Shown: in pieces, positions 32,463 to 44,460 of the stretch
Layout of the letters: each line of letters begins with the position of its first letter
Position numbering within the stretch: the first letter of the stretch is position 1
NCBI GenBank assembly: GCA_025642075.2
Contig: JAODUO010000984.1
Coordinates: 62,001 to 126,000, forward strand
DNA: 64,000 nt
Reading direction: 5' to 3'
From: Ridgeia piscesae
Lineage: Eukaryota > Annelida > Polychaeta > Sabellida > Siboglinidae
Program-made: the position numbers and the translations under genes
Notes under the pieces: generated by a model
Seen by the model: only the letters and a program-made list of their open reading frames with translations
What the model was told of the DNA's origin: nothing
Database searches by the model: none

Positions 32463-33410
32463 GGGGAAGGGTGGGTAAAATGGGCCCCTTAAGCACTGAT
32501 CGACCTTCATTTGACATTTATGTACAAAAATAATAAATGTTGCTACACTACCTAGCTATGTATATTGACTAAATACATGCACAATCTAGTTACTCTATCT
32601 TAATAAATACAATACATTAGACAAGTTTTAAAAAGACACCCATTTTATTATCTTGTAAAACTTGGAGGCCAAAGTGTGCCACCTCACAACGCTGTGCGAT
32701 GCCACTTAATCGTTGGCACAAATCTCGCACATAAACTCGCCACGCTCATACCCGGCACATGCATGGTGTGTCTACCAGCCACACTCCCCACAATACATCT
32801 AGCTTTCATACTCTCCGTTGTTGGAATACAAAACAACACAGACAAGGTGAAGTGTCACTGTCTTCCTTGTATGTCTTTTTGACATGTCATCGGCTTGTGT
32901 GCCCTCTCCTTTGAACTGATTGGTTGTAGGCACATTACCAGTCTTGCCGTGGCCTAGATGTCTTTCTTGTAAGGGCTGCCAGTAATGATCCAGGTCATCC
33001 CTCTGTAGCTTGTCTCTCTAGCCCCATGGAGCCCACTTTGGCCTCTGCCATAGATTATCGGTCGGACGCCATTTTGAGATTAATTCGTTTATTCACTTCA
33101 ATCTGAAATTGCTCATTCAATTAACTATAACATATTGCTCCATGGACCACATATACAATTATATATCCTGATAATGTATGAAACGGTGCTGTTTGTAAAG
33201 CACATCAATTATTTAAAGAAAAGTACCTAAAACGCAAATTTGCTACTCACCATTTTGCATTTGTGCCAAAGAAACAAATATGATGTTAAATTATGTCCCC
33301 TGTAGGGTCTGCAAATACTACTACCGTTGTTTTGACTGCATTGCATACCAGGAATGCTGTGACAGAGAGGGCCCACTTTGGGCGAGGGGCCATTTTACCC
33401 GCCCTTCCCC
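32463..33410. mobile_element. TA-flanked MITE with TIR GGGGAAGGGTGGGTAAAATG
   Basis: The left end GGGGAAGGGTGGGTAAAATG is inverted at the right as CATTTTACCCGCCCTTCCCC, both flanked by TA (32461-32462, 33411-33412). The 948-bp interior has no transposase. TA target and TIR of about 30 bp fit a Tc1/mariner-type non-autonomous element. Confidence 0.85.
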
Positions 33411-33412
33411 TA

Positions 33413-33886
33413 CAGATAAACAGACCAGCATGTTTGTGAATTTCCACTTTGTCAGGTGTTACCAGTTTCTACCCGCGTACGCTCTGAATACGTCGTGACA
33501 CATGTGCTGTTGTTTTACTGGTGTTCAAGTACTCGACATTACCCTCTCCTAGCTCCCCTAGTAGAAATGATGGTGAACTGGTAATCTATAGGCTCCAACG
33601 CGATACTATATTGTAATCTATTGAGCACAAATTGTTATGCAGGTACACTATATAACATAATAGAAACCACAGTAATTTTCACCAGCATACATGTAAAAAG
33701 AGTAAAGGTAGGTTCTTATAAAGTGCAGTAACTAGTCAATGCCCATTTTACTCCTTGGCTGGCCGGTTCAATCGAGCATAATCTTCACTTCTCTGGAAAG
33801 AATCCAACCATGCTGCAATTAAATTATTATTACGGGCCATTAAATTATTAATGCGCGAATATTTCGTACAGAAATAGCCACCTCTG
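33413..33886. other. Intergenic spacer
   Basis: Nothing recognised. Confidence 0.4.
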
Positions 33887-34233
33887 ACTACTTACTTAGT
33901 TATGCCTGTTTGCTCGTTGGGAGCATAGGCCATCGACCAAGGAACGCCACTGTTTTCTGTCCGTGGCCATCCTCTCCATTTTTCTCCTGGTGTATCCCAT
34001 CTCCTTCATTTCTTTTTCTGTGTCTCTGCCAGGAGTTTTGTGACCTACCTCTTCGCCCCTTCCCTCTGGGGTTTCTGGTGGTTTCCTGAGTGAATGTCCT
34101 ATCCACCTCCATTTTCTCTTCTTTATTTCATTTTCTATGGGTAGTTGCTTGGTAATTTTCCAGAGTGTAGTGTTGGATATCTTGTCTGCCCACTTCAGGT
34201 GTAGGATTCTATGCAGGCATATGTTGATGAAGG
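33887..34233 (-). mobile_element. LINE 3' end (CFDP2-like), lower part of a split LINE
   Basis: The minus strand encodes the LINE C-terminus (KQLPIENEIKKRKWRWIGHS, WRSLVDGLC) with tail text CTAAGTAAG. It joins DIRS copy E at the shared bases AGG (34231-34233). The 5' half of presumably the same LINE lies at 37981-39240 in the same orientation. Confidence 0.8.
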
Positions 34234-34931
34234 ATTGGACGGGAGCTGCCCTCAATCAGTCCATACAAGGACTGACTGACCACGTGGACATTGGAAGCGT
34301 ATCCACAGAACAGCTGTTGGAACAGCTTAAGACAACTTTACAGTTGTCTCAGTCAGTGGCAACTGCTTGGTACGATGGCGCTACCTTGGATTGCGCCATC
34401 GCCTACAACATCCTACTGCATCAACGGGACCAAGCTCTACGAGGAGTCTCCCCCCATGTGCCACTAGAGGAATGGGGGCACCTTCGTACTTCTCCATTTG
34501 GGGCTTCGTCACTATTCAACGAGCTCGCAACTAAACTACAGTTGCGGGACAAGGTGGCCAGTCAGCAACAAGACTATGCCCTATACAGGGGCTCGGCTCC
34601 TTTTACAGTTGTTAAAACAGGTTCTGCTCCACATCGGTCAGCACCGGCTAGATCCGTGCATCAACGGCAAACTGCTATGCCAATACCACTGTCGTTTTCA
34701 CGTCAGCAGCCCTTTCTGGCCACTAGAGGACGTGGTTCAGGACGTCCCTTTCACCAACGAGGAGGACAACGACATAGGTCAGGACTACCTGTATCCGAAG
34801 ACTCGGACACCGGTCAGCCTTATCGTTACGCGACCTTCGACCCTCGACCCTCTAGACATACCACGACAGGTGGTCGTGTTACCTCCTTTGCTTACAAGGA
34901 AGGTGGGAACTTCGTCCCTGTTCTGAGATGA
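34233..34931 (+). pseudogene. DIRS copy E gag-like region (longest frame)
   Basis: This is the longest uninterrupted gag-like frame in the window, about 230 codons. It has TTLQLSQSVATAWYDGATLD, LLHQRDQALRGVSPH and a basic Gly/Arg-rich stretch (ATRGRGSGRPFHQRGGQRHR) that would suit nucleic-acid binding. The open frame also runs 5' into antisense LINE sequence (ATG at 34137), which is accidental. The start of the true protein is lost with the DIRS 5' end. It ends in a stop just before RT. Confidence 0.7.
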
Positions 34932-34949
34932 AGGAGATGCAGCGAGTGG

Positions 34950-36451
34950 GTGTACAATGTTCTGGAAGTCGGTTTCCGTCTTCAGTTCAGAGAGTGTCCC
35001 CCCATGACGGGTGCCCCATCTGCGTTTGTAGACAAGGGCTCTATCGGGAAACGTACAGCCCTCTGGTCACTGATACAATCCATGCAACAACGTTGTAGAG
35101 GTAGTCTGCGACACTACATCTCCCGTGTGTTACAGTAACCTCTTCCTAGAGATTACCCACTTCACGATGGAGAGTGCGGAAACATTCGGCCTTTCTCCAT
35201 GACCCTGGGTATTCACCAAGATTATGATAGAGATCAAATGCTGGTACATGTGATGGGTGACAATCTCTGTCAGTACCTGGACGACTGGCTCATCTATTCA
35301 CCATATCACGACCAGGGACTCCGGGACACTGTACAAGTGCTCAATCTCTTCCACACGATGGGCCTCCTCATTCACGACAAGAAGTCAGGACTGATCTCAA
35401 AACAGAAATTCATTTTTCTGTGATACCAGTTCGACCTGGTTTCCTTCTAGGTCACTCCAACACTGGATCGATATCACAAATCAAACACTGATTTGCTCAT
35501 TCCTGTTAAGCCAAGGAGGATGTGCTCATATGTGACAGATCCTGCTCGGTCTCTTTGCTTCCATAGAGAAAATTGTTTCTCTAGGACGGTTGCACACCCG
35601 CGAAGCCCAACATTGCATCTCTCAAGATTGGGATTTCAATGTTTTAACCAGCAACTTGTGGATACCTCTTTCCCCCACGGCGGAGGAAGATTTCCAATGG
35701 TTGGGGTCAGCACAATGTTCTCAGGGGAGCCCCAGTTACCCCGACAGAACCAGACACTCGGTTGTTCACGGATGCATCGAACATCGGCTGGGGAGCACAT
35801 TGGAATGCATTGGCGGTGTCCGGTGTATGGACAACAACCGAGAAAACACTTCACATTAACGTACTCGAATTAGAAGCCATACACAGAGCCATGCCCCACT
35901 GGATGCGGAAGCTTATGGGTCTGACAGTCCTGGTTGCGTCAGACAACTCCACTGTAGTGTCCTACATCAACAAGCAGGGCGGAACACGGTCAATGCAGCT
36001 GTGCAGACGGTCCAAGGAGCTACTCCTCATGTGTCAGGCCAACCAAATAGTACTCCGGGCACGACACATCCCCGGGAGATTGAATGTCCTTGCAGACATT
36101 CTGTCACGCCCTTCCCAGATGTCAGGTACAATATGGTCTCTACATCCATCTGTCTTCCGAGCACGGGAATGGGGAATCCCAGTATTGGATCTGTTTGCGA
36201 TGAGGTGGAATCACATGCTTCCACTATTTGTGTCCCCTGTTTCGGATCCATCAACCATGGCAGTAGATGCTCTGTCATTGAGCTGGAAGGCACTGTGCAC
36301 GGGTGCTCAAGAAGGCCCAACAGGACCGGTGCGAACTGGTCCTCATGTCCCACACTGGCCCCAGGCCATCTGGTTCCCACTACTCTTAGGGATGTTGGTA
36401 CAATCTCCACTCCGGGTACCCAACATTCCTCGGTTATTATCCCAGCCTTGA
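34950..36451 (+). pseudogene. DIRS copy E reverse transcriptase, RNase H and methylase-like region
   Basis: RT pieces at 34950-35138 and 35199-35423 (QYLDDWLIYSPYHDQ) are separated by a small deletion. The frame 35762-36451 is the best RNase H plus following region in the window: FTDASNIGWGAHWNAL, LELEAIHRAMPHW, SDNSTVVSYINKQGG, RHIPGRLNVLADILSR, LDLFAMRWN and PDPSTMAVDALSLSW. It covers the DEDD-type acidic residues expected of RNase H. A deletion after SWKAL removes the AYAYPP segment seen at 5910-5930. Confidence 0.85.
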
Positions 36452-36569
36452 CGTCAGATCCATCGAGATACGTCCAATCTCCAGTTACACACGTGGAGAG
36501 TATCCGGGATACCCTCTGCAGCAGAGACCGTTCGGTCGACGTTGCCTCCCGTGTCAGTAAACCCCAGTG

Positions 36570-37560
36570 AGAGTCTACTCTGGCAATCTACGAGTACAAG
36601 TGGAGGATCTTCACTGCTTGGTGTAACATACAACACATTAATCTAGTCTCGGCTACTGAGAGTGTAGTGTCGGATTTTCTTCTCCACCATCACACGGAGA
36701 AACATTTAGTTAACTCGACCATTGCAGGCTATCAGATGGCAATCGCCAACACTCTTCGTGCCACTTCCGGTGCGGAAGTAGGACGAAATCCTGCACTGAA
36801 GTCGCTACTTCGAAATATCGAAATGGAACAGACACCATCAATGTCAATTTCCAGAGTAGAATCTTACCTTAGTTTTGTCAGCTTTGACAAAACCACCTTT
36901 CGAACCGTTAGACCAAACATCGAATCAGCTGCTTACATGGAAGTCAGTTTTCCTCATCGCGCTTACTTCCGGCAAACGTCGGGGTCAAATTCATGCCTTT
37001 GAACATGCCCGAATACAACAGACCTGTCATTCATAGCATAGACGCAAGGATTGGGCAAGGGCCCAGAATGCATGCTTTCATGCACAATTCCATCACTTGA
37101 CCGTCAGTTGAGCTATGGCATAGCTGAAGACCGACTCCTGTTCCCAATATGGGCACTAATATTCTACCTGGAAAGGTCCATGTATTGGAGGGAGCACAAT
37201 CACCTCCTCTTTGTGTCGTTCACATCAGGGGATGAACGAGACAAAGGTCCATGCCTCCTCTTTGTGTCGTTCAAGACATTGTACCATCCACAATCTCTGG
37301 ATGGATCCAGAAAACGATTCTGGAGTGCTACACAAATCCCCCTACACCTCTCCTTGAGTCCCACAAGGTTAAGGCGCACCTGATACGATCCATGGCTGCA
37401 TCGCTCGCATTCCACAGACAGGCCTCCATGCAACAGAGTCTGCGAGCTGATGCTGGCGTTGTCATAACACCTTCACAGACGTTTATCGCAAGGACCTATC
37501 TCTCTATTCTGCCGATCTCATTCAACTAGGACCGGTAGTGGCTGCAGAATCATATCTGCA
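36570..37560 (+). pseudogene. DIRS copy E tyrosine recombinase remnant
   Basis: The frame 36667-37002 (GYQMAIANTLRATSGAEVGR, then LSFVSFDKTTFRT) is the recombinase N-terminal, SAM-like part. Later parts are in other frames (37251-37529: LLESHKVKAHLIRSMAASLA, HxxR), with a duplication of CCTCCTCTTTGTGTCGTTCA at 37200-37275. The region is broken by frameshifts. Confidence 0.75.
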
Positions 37561-37980
37561 CCCAACATTAGAGATCATTAGAGGTAACATTGTTTATATC
37601 CCACCATCCATTCACCTAGATTATGCACCTTGTGAAGCGATGAAGCCAGGTTAAGTCTATGTTAGGCAATAAATTCTATATTTTTAGAATTAAAATATGT
37701 ATTTATAAGTAACATACTTACCTGGCTCCGTCGCTTCACCATATCACCCTCCATCCTTCCCCGCTATAGGGAGATTACCTATCATAGTATGAGCCTTTTT
37801 GCCAAGTGCGAAGAGAAGAGACTCAGTGATTGGATGGGGTGGTGAGAGCTGTGGGGATAGGTCATTTTATTAATTGTGGCGAGCAACTTGGGCGCGGCCA
37901 AATCTATTGCACCTTGTGAAGCGACGGAGCCAGGTAAGCATGTTACTTATAAATACATATTTTAATTCTAAAAATGTAGA

Positions 37981-39240
37981 GTTTGCTGCTCTCGTTCGGC
38001 TGTTGTTAATTGCACCTTTCTTTTCCTTCCTCACTTGCACTTTGTTGAGAGTGTCTGCAGAAATCCAGTCTTTTTGTTGGTATTTCTTCTTTCCCAGAAC
38101 TTCGCTGCATGTGCTGGTCCACATCTCCTTGATCTGTTGCCATTGTGTGTCTATGTCCATGTTTCCTTCGTCAAGAAGATCTTGTAGGGCTTCATATTTG
38201 TAAGTCGGAAAGTCTCTGTTGTCACCCTGTCCTTTAGGAAGTCCACATTGTACTGCGTTCTAGTGCTCTTCTTGACTTCTCTCTTCTTTAGCTTCATCTT
38301 CATTCTGGCCAGCACTAGGTGGTGGTCTGAGGCTGCATCTGCCCCTCTCTGCACTCTCACATCCGGCATTGATCTTCTGAACTTTCGTCCTATGCAGATA
38401 TGATCTATTTGATTTTCTGTTCTGTGGTCTGGTGATACCCAGGTTGCCTTATGAATCCTGCGTTGCGGGAACACGCTGCCTCCGATGATCATGTTGTTAA
38501 ATGCACAAAAGTCACCATTTTCATTCATTTTGCCAAGTCCCTGTCTGGCCATGACTTCGTAACCGCTGTTGTCTGATCCGATTTTGGCGTTGAAGTCTCC
38601 CATGAGTATTGTCATGTCCTTCTCCTTCAGTTTGTTACACAATGTCTGCAGTTTGTTGTAAAAGTCCTCTTTTGTTTCTTCATCCTTGTCGTTTGTGGGG
38701 GCGTAGCACTGAATGATGTTGAGCTTGGTGTTTTCTTTCTTTGTTTTGAACGAGGCATAGATGATCCTTGGTCCCGCTGCTTCCCAGTTAATGAGAGCAT
38801 TCTGTGCCTCATGTGACAACATGAATGATACGCCTTCTGTATGATGTGCATCTTCCTCTTTTTGCTCAGAGTAGAGTACCATTTCTCCCGTATTCAGTCC
38901 GACTTGCCCCGACTGTGTCCATCTCGTTTCACATAGCCCTAGTAGGGTGATGTTGTAGGCCCGTCGTTCCCTTGCTATTTGGGCTGCTTTGTTAGCATCG
39001 AACATGGATCTTACGTTCCATGTTCCAATTTGTGAGATTTTCTTGGAAGTATCGGCGATGTAGCTTCCTTACGGCTTTCACTGCATGGCGTCATACTTTC
39101 CCCAGGAGGCCCTCTCTCTCCCAAGTTCAGTAGAGTTCCTTTGGTGGATATTTTCGTAACAATCTGTTTTTTACGGGAAAGGGTTGTTAGCCCTTTGCCC
39201 AACCCTCCTCTTTTCTCAGCCCGGCTTGGGACCGTCCATG
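37981..39240 (-). mobile_element. LINE 5' half (CFDP2-like) with endonuclease domain
   Basis: Minus-strand LINE sequence from about 39240 down to the DIRS copy E right end. It contains an N-terminal endonuclease frame and then a linker (MDIDTQWQQIKEMWTSTCSE at 38160-38100). The RT that should follow is absent. Confidence 0.8.
38151..39035 (-). pseudogene. LINE apurinic-type endonuclease domain
   Basis: The frame begins upstream of the ATG as QIGTWNVRSM, the usual start of this LINE endonuclease, and runs about 290 codons. Motifs include GLCETRW (catalytic Glu), QCYAPTNDKDEE, MGDFNAKIG (GDFN box), ATWVSPDHRTENQIDHICI (TW...QIDHI) and SDHHLVLARM (SDH box). All the APE-type catalytic residues are visible. 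The domain nicks target DNA for target-primed reverse transcription. Similar proteins are often annotated as 'craniofacial development protein 2-like'. It is followed by a stop and the frameshifted linker. Confidence 0.85.
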
Positions 39241-39413
39241 GCAGAGTTACCTCTGACTATTCAAATGTTCATTCATACAGCTGAATTAACTTGCCAACGG
39301 TTTGCCACTACACTACAAGATTCGAATCCGTGTTCTTTTAGTCGATAGTCCGAAGCTCTTGCCATTGCGACACTATCCCCGGATGACGCTACCGCGGGTA
39401 CGCCCACACATGT

Positions 39414-39456
<43 letters not shown>

Positions 39457-41383
39457 CCCACATACAAACACACAGGGAGAGGGGGCTCTAATGTATATTC
39501 TGTTGTGCATGTTCACCATTTTATGTACATCGTTCGCACAGATGACACAAATAGGACAAATACACGAGCAGTGTTTTTCGTTAGGAGTTTAAATACAACA
39601 AAATGTTAAACCATTTGAAAACTCACATCTTGTATCCCAACGAATCGTGTCGTAGAATTACCAAGCGTGAATCCAAAGTCAGATAAGAGCGCTGTCATAC
39701 CGTGTGCGTCATCAAAATGTCAATATAACAATTGTGATAGGGCCTCTACTTCATATAATTTTACAAAATAGCCTCTTCGTGGAATTTTTGACAGCACGTA
39801 AAATGAGGTAGGCCTACGGTTGGTACTTATTACTTGCTATACAAAAGGTGAAATGACGGGAAAATATTCGACTTTTTGTAGAAAGCTGCGAATGTCATAA
39901 CGTTACAATGACTATCCATCTTCTTCAATTCTATGAAGAATTTGCAAACTACGTGAACGAATAATGTATCCCCCTCCCCCACAATAATATGTGACGTGGA
40001 GTTCTCAGTTGGTGGAGTAGTGTGCAGCAATGATCAAACAGTGTCACCATCATGTAAGTGACCAATGTTTGAAATTGCCCCACCCAGCAAACATCATGCA
40101 ATATCAATCATTGGGTATTCATACGGTGCACCTGAATAAATTAGAAAGCCTATTGTCTCCCTGTAAATATTGGATACGTTAGGGCGCTAGCGATCGAGTG
40201 GTGCATTTGGTTAAAATGAAGGTCAGACAAGGTCATCATTAAATTACGAATGTTCTAACTGAGCCACTCCTTCAAAACGATGTACGTTATGCCCTGCGTG
40301 TAGAGTGTTATGTGAAAGGAAGTTGAACATGTTTCCTATCAAGTTGCTATTTATAATAGCAGACCATCAAAACTTTGAAAAGTCGTATTAAATGTTATAA
40401 CTGCAGTCTTTTTTAATTAGTGTGCATCTATGATGAGGAAAAACATTAGGGCCGATGCCATCCTCAATTTTTTATTTATATGTCATTTTAAAGATCACTC
40501 GGGAAAACAAAGACCGTGCAGGGCATGTTCTAACAGTGTTACAATTTGCCCCGATATGAACGTTACTATTTATTTCCCTGGCACTGTCTCGCTCATAATA
40601 CGCGATTGCTAAAAACTCACTTCAAATCGTGTGTAATGGTTTATGCAACATTTATAACACTATACTCATAACCACATCTGTCAAAGATAAAGCAGAAAAT
40701 ACACGAATTATGGATACACATACGCGTAACCTTTAGGTACAGAGTAAGTCGGAAATACTATCTGTTTTCATAAAAATTTAGTAAGACGATGACGTGACAT
40801 GCTCAAATCTAACGGTGAATATACTGTCGCCTGACTGTTTAATTTGCATTAGCAGTTTTGTCTGCACGCCCTCTGTTACAACTTATCCCTGTTACGACTT
40901 GCTCCAGACTCACATACAGTTAAAGCAAAGCGTCGGTAAATAGTCAGTCAACGTACACAAAGTACGTTTGATCTTCTTTGCGTCTAATATTTTCATTTTG
41001 CCTTCTTTCGTTGTCCAACCACACCATGTGTCTTGTACAACGTAAACTTAAACCCATACATCTCAATCATCCCTATCCACCTTTGCAACAATGTATTTCA
41101 ACTGTGTTCCCCAGTATTACATTGAAAATAACATTATATTGGAGAATGTGTATCTTTCATGATCCGGAGATCATTGCAGTTTCGGCCCGACTTCATATGT
41201 CACGTAAAAGAAAACCTGAAGATGACGTGCAACCTGAGCCACCCTCTCTGTCAGCAGAGAAAGGTCGGCTTGCCGATGAAGTTCTAAATAACTGAATAGT
41301 ATCAATATGCCGAGAGCCAGGACCAGCTGTCGGAATGTTTTCTGTCGACTTTTTCACTAGTATTTCCTGGTAACTGAAACATT
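39241..41383. other. Intergenic DNA with a short (ACGC)n microsatellite
   Basis: (ACGC)n at about 39415-39456. Unrecognised short ORFs at 40430 and 40978 show no family resemblance. Otherwise nothing seen. Confidence 0.5.
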
Positions 41384-42533
41384 GGGCCATCGCAAGGTGG
41401 TAATGACCACTCCCAATTCGGGGGCTTTTAACTTAAGGGGGAAGGAAATTCAAATAGTGTGTAAATGCGGGCCAAACATAGCTGTAAAAATACCAAATTC
41501 GGCAGAACGCATCCTGCGACATTGGGAAGATGGTTGTGTATATTTATAAATTTGCCCAATTTAATCCTGAAGTGTGAGCGATTGACTCCCCAATTTTTTT
41601 AATCGCCCTCTGCCTGAGAAGTTAATGTTGTTTGTGAATATTTAAAAGTGTTTATGTAACAAGATGCCTCTTTTCCCACATAGGAAACTTCCAACGGCAT
41701 GCATAAGCTTCGATTTGATACGTAGATGACCTCTATCACCCCCTAAATCAATCAAATGTTAATTAATGTTGGGTCTTCTAATCTATCTTTATGTTATTGA
41801 CAATAATCATGATCTAGATGTTGATTTAATGTTTTTCAATATTATTCAATTTGATTGTGTACATTTGAATTATATTGAAGGTCAAGGTCAACGATAAAAC
41901 CGAAGGTCAGTGCGTTTTACGCCTGCGCATTAACTGCGTGGGCGCGAAAATAAAACTATGTTTGACCTTGTGGCATGTTGTATCTCATTTTGAAACTCAT
42001 TATAATGCTCCCTTCATTCGCTCCCCATCGCGACACGTGAACTCCTTTGAGCCAGCGAGAATGCGCTCGTCGTCAAGCTTCCACGTGGAGCCCACTGTGT
42101 CCAGGGTATCCTGCGTAATTATATGAGGAGACAAGGTCCAAGGTTCGACACCTAGATATGCAGAGGTTCAAAATAAAGTATTACATGCCATTTAGTCAAG
42201 CAATTTAATTTTCGCGCCCCACAGTCCATGACTTTGACCTTTATCCTTGACCTTCAATATAATTCAAATGTGTACAACCAAACTGAGCAACAGTGAAAGA
42301 CATTAAATCAACATGTAGATCATGATTACTGTCAATAAAATAAAGATATAGTAGCGCATTAGAAGACCCAACATTCAGTAATTAAAATTCCGTTGATTTA
42401 GGGGTGTGCTAGGCTTTTAACCCATAGCGGGTACAATTTACTTCACGTCACGCCCAAAAATGAGGTTTCTGGCCCTCTGAGGTCAAAAGCCCCCGAGTTG
42501 TAAGTGGTCATTATCGCTTTGCGATGACCCAGT
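41384..42533. mobile_element. Long-inverted-repeat (foldback) element
   Basis: The left end ACATTGGGCCATCGCAAGGT matches the inverse of the right end (...GCGATGACCCAGTGT). The two halves keep matching inward: CGGGGGCTTTT, TTGGGTCTTCTAAT, TGATTTAATG, ATTGAAGGTCAAGG, GGGGCGCGAAAAT. The arms therefore reach about 41955 and 42205, leaving a loop of about 250 bp. Arms differ in length because of indels. No transposase is present. Confidence 0.75.
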
Positions 42534-42540
42534 GTACAGT

Positions 42541-43014
<474 letters not shown>

Positions 43015-43017
<3 letters not shown>

Positions 43018-43604
43018 GAACCCAACTCACTTAAATGATTACCCACATGACTACCAAGTTTACTTACCAATGTTGCTGGCAGTTCAGCAAAACCATTCAA
43101 AGTTAGGGGGTAATAGAGAAACGGCACATTATATATAATTACTAAAGAGACACGAACATGTAGCTCCTACATAATATCCGCCTATACAATACAATAACAC
43201 TTTATTGTCCCGGACCGGGACAGCGTTCGTCAAAAATATAAAATACAGGAGTAGAAAGGTATAAAAGTACAGAGATATTCATTATTAAAACAGTATCTAA
43301 ACATTAATCATAATAAAAGACTAATCTATAATATAATTAATAAAATATAATATAATCATATCAATTTAAAATAAAAGACTAATCTATAATATAATTGTAA
43401 ATTATAGTTATATTTATGGTCGTCCTTTCACAAATATAAACTAAAATAAACAAAATACAACGTACACATAATGATTGACGTTTTCTCACGGGAACGTCAG
43501 AGGTGCTTACAGTTGAGAAGTCGTACAGACATTGGAATAAATGAATCACGCTTCGTATTTGTTTTAGATGTGATGGCTCTGAACCGGCCACGACATTCCT
43601 TAGG
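43015..43604. other. Intergenic DNA
   Basis: AT-rich. A short ACACTTTATTGTCCCGGACC motif at 43197 resembles the 3' region of some retroposons but cannot be assigned. Confidence 0.35.
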
Positions 43605-43922
43605 TTATGTCTCCCAGACCTACTGACAAATACCAACATGTATAGTCACTTACTTTACTCCAATGATACAATAATTATTAAACATTCCTACTGTAACGTA
43701 GATGATTCAACCAGTAACTTCACAACATGTAACGTAGCTGCTTATTAAAAGTTATAAATTTACTATGGGTAATTTCAATTACCCCTGGAGAGCAAAATCG
43801 ACTAGATAATTTTCTTTGGTTATAATGAGGGTTACAGCAGGGACAAACGATTGGAGGAAACTCGAAGGGGTGGTGGGAGATACACGCTTATCACGTAAAC
43901 TTAGAGGAAATGTACTCAGCTG

Positions 43923-44098
43923 GGGCCAGTTTCATGTAGCCTACTTAGCGGCTACGAACGTTTACTTAGTGCTAAGAAGGTTACCATAGACAATGTTGCG
44001 TTTCATGTCCCCTACTTAGCTACGCAAGAATTGGAATTTACGCACTTGCGTAGCGCTAAGTAAACGCGTAGTCTAAGTACGGTTTATGAAACTGGCCA
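43923..44098. mobile_element. 176-bp MITE with CTG target duplication
   Basis: The left end GGCCAGTTTCATG is inverted at the right as ATGAAACTGGCC, flanked by CTG at 43920-43922 and 44099-44101. A 3-bp CWG target fits PIF/Harbinger. The inside is itself nearly palindromic (TACTTAGCG, CGCTAAGTA). Confidence 0.75.
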
Positions 44099-44114
44099 CT
44101 GGTGTGTTATTCCA

Positions 44115-44460
44115 CCACACATGAATGGACTAGAGACGGTGGCACTATCAGATAAACAACAGGAGAAGGTCCAGGTTTGCAAAAATAATCTGGTAAGAAG
44201 AATCGAGGGAGTTAAGAGAGTTTATAAAAGAAGAATGGATGAAGTGAATCGAGTGGATCGAGGTTGGAGTGAAGGAAAGTGTGTACAAGAAATTTGCGAG
44301 GAGTAGGTTGGCATGGGCCCGTCATGAAGAAAGAATTGGAGATGAAAAACTGACAAAGAGAACAGATGCCCAAAAAGTGGAAGGGAAAAGGAAGCGAGTA
44401 AGACAGACACTGTGAATGGGATTGCATTAAAAGAAACATAAAATGGGGGGGGGGAAATGG
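44115..44460 (+). pseudogene. Decayed LINE C-terminus
   Basis: The frame 44121-44306 reads NNLVRRIEGVKRVYKRRMDE and then, after frameshifts, SRLAWARHEERIGDEKLTKR and DAQKVEGKRKR. These match the usual C-terminal tail of many RT-bearing LINEs (R-R-I-x-G-V-x-R, K-L-x-x-R-x-D-A-x-x-x-E-G-x-R-x-R). Stops and frameshifts make it a relic. No RT core remains. Confidence 0.7.

Larger units (their letters stand above)
34233..37980 (+). mobile_element. DIRS-like element, copy E (5'-truncated) inside a LINE
   Basis: Starts abruptly in the gag-like region (DWTGAALNQSIQGL) and ends at a normal right terminus after the right inverted terminal repeat (37801-37934). The left ITR and leader are missing. It is flanked by the two ends of one LINE, whose RT core is missing too. 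The simplest history is DIRS insertion into the LINE, then one deletion removing the DIRS left end with LINE RT sequence. Confidence 0.85.

Noticed and set aside
34137..34931. 264-codon ORF as a single protein
   Set aside because: Its first 32 codons are antisense LINE sequence and the rest is DIRS gag-like; the join is an insertion/deletion breakpoint.
39302..39609. ORFs rich in Ala-Arg-Thr-His / Val-Cys
   Set aside because: They translate the (ACGC)n microsatellite.
40978..41295. 105-codon plus-strand ORF as a gene
   Set aside because: Composition is mixed, there is no recognisable domain, and no matching splice or promoter signal.
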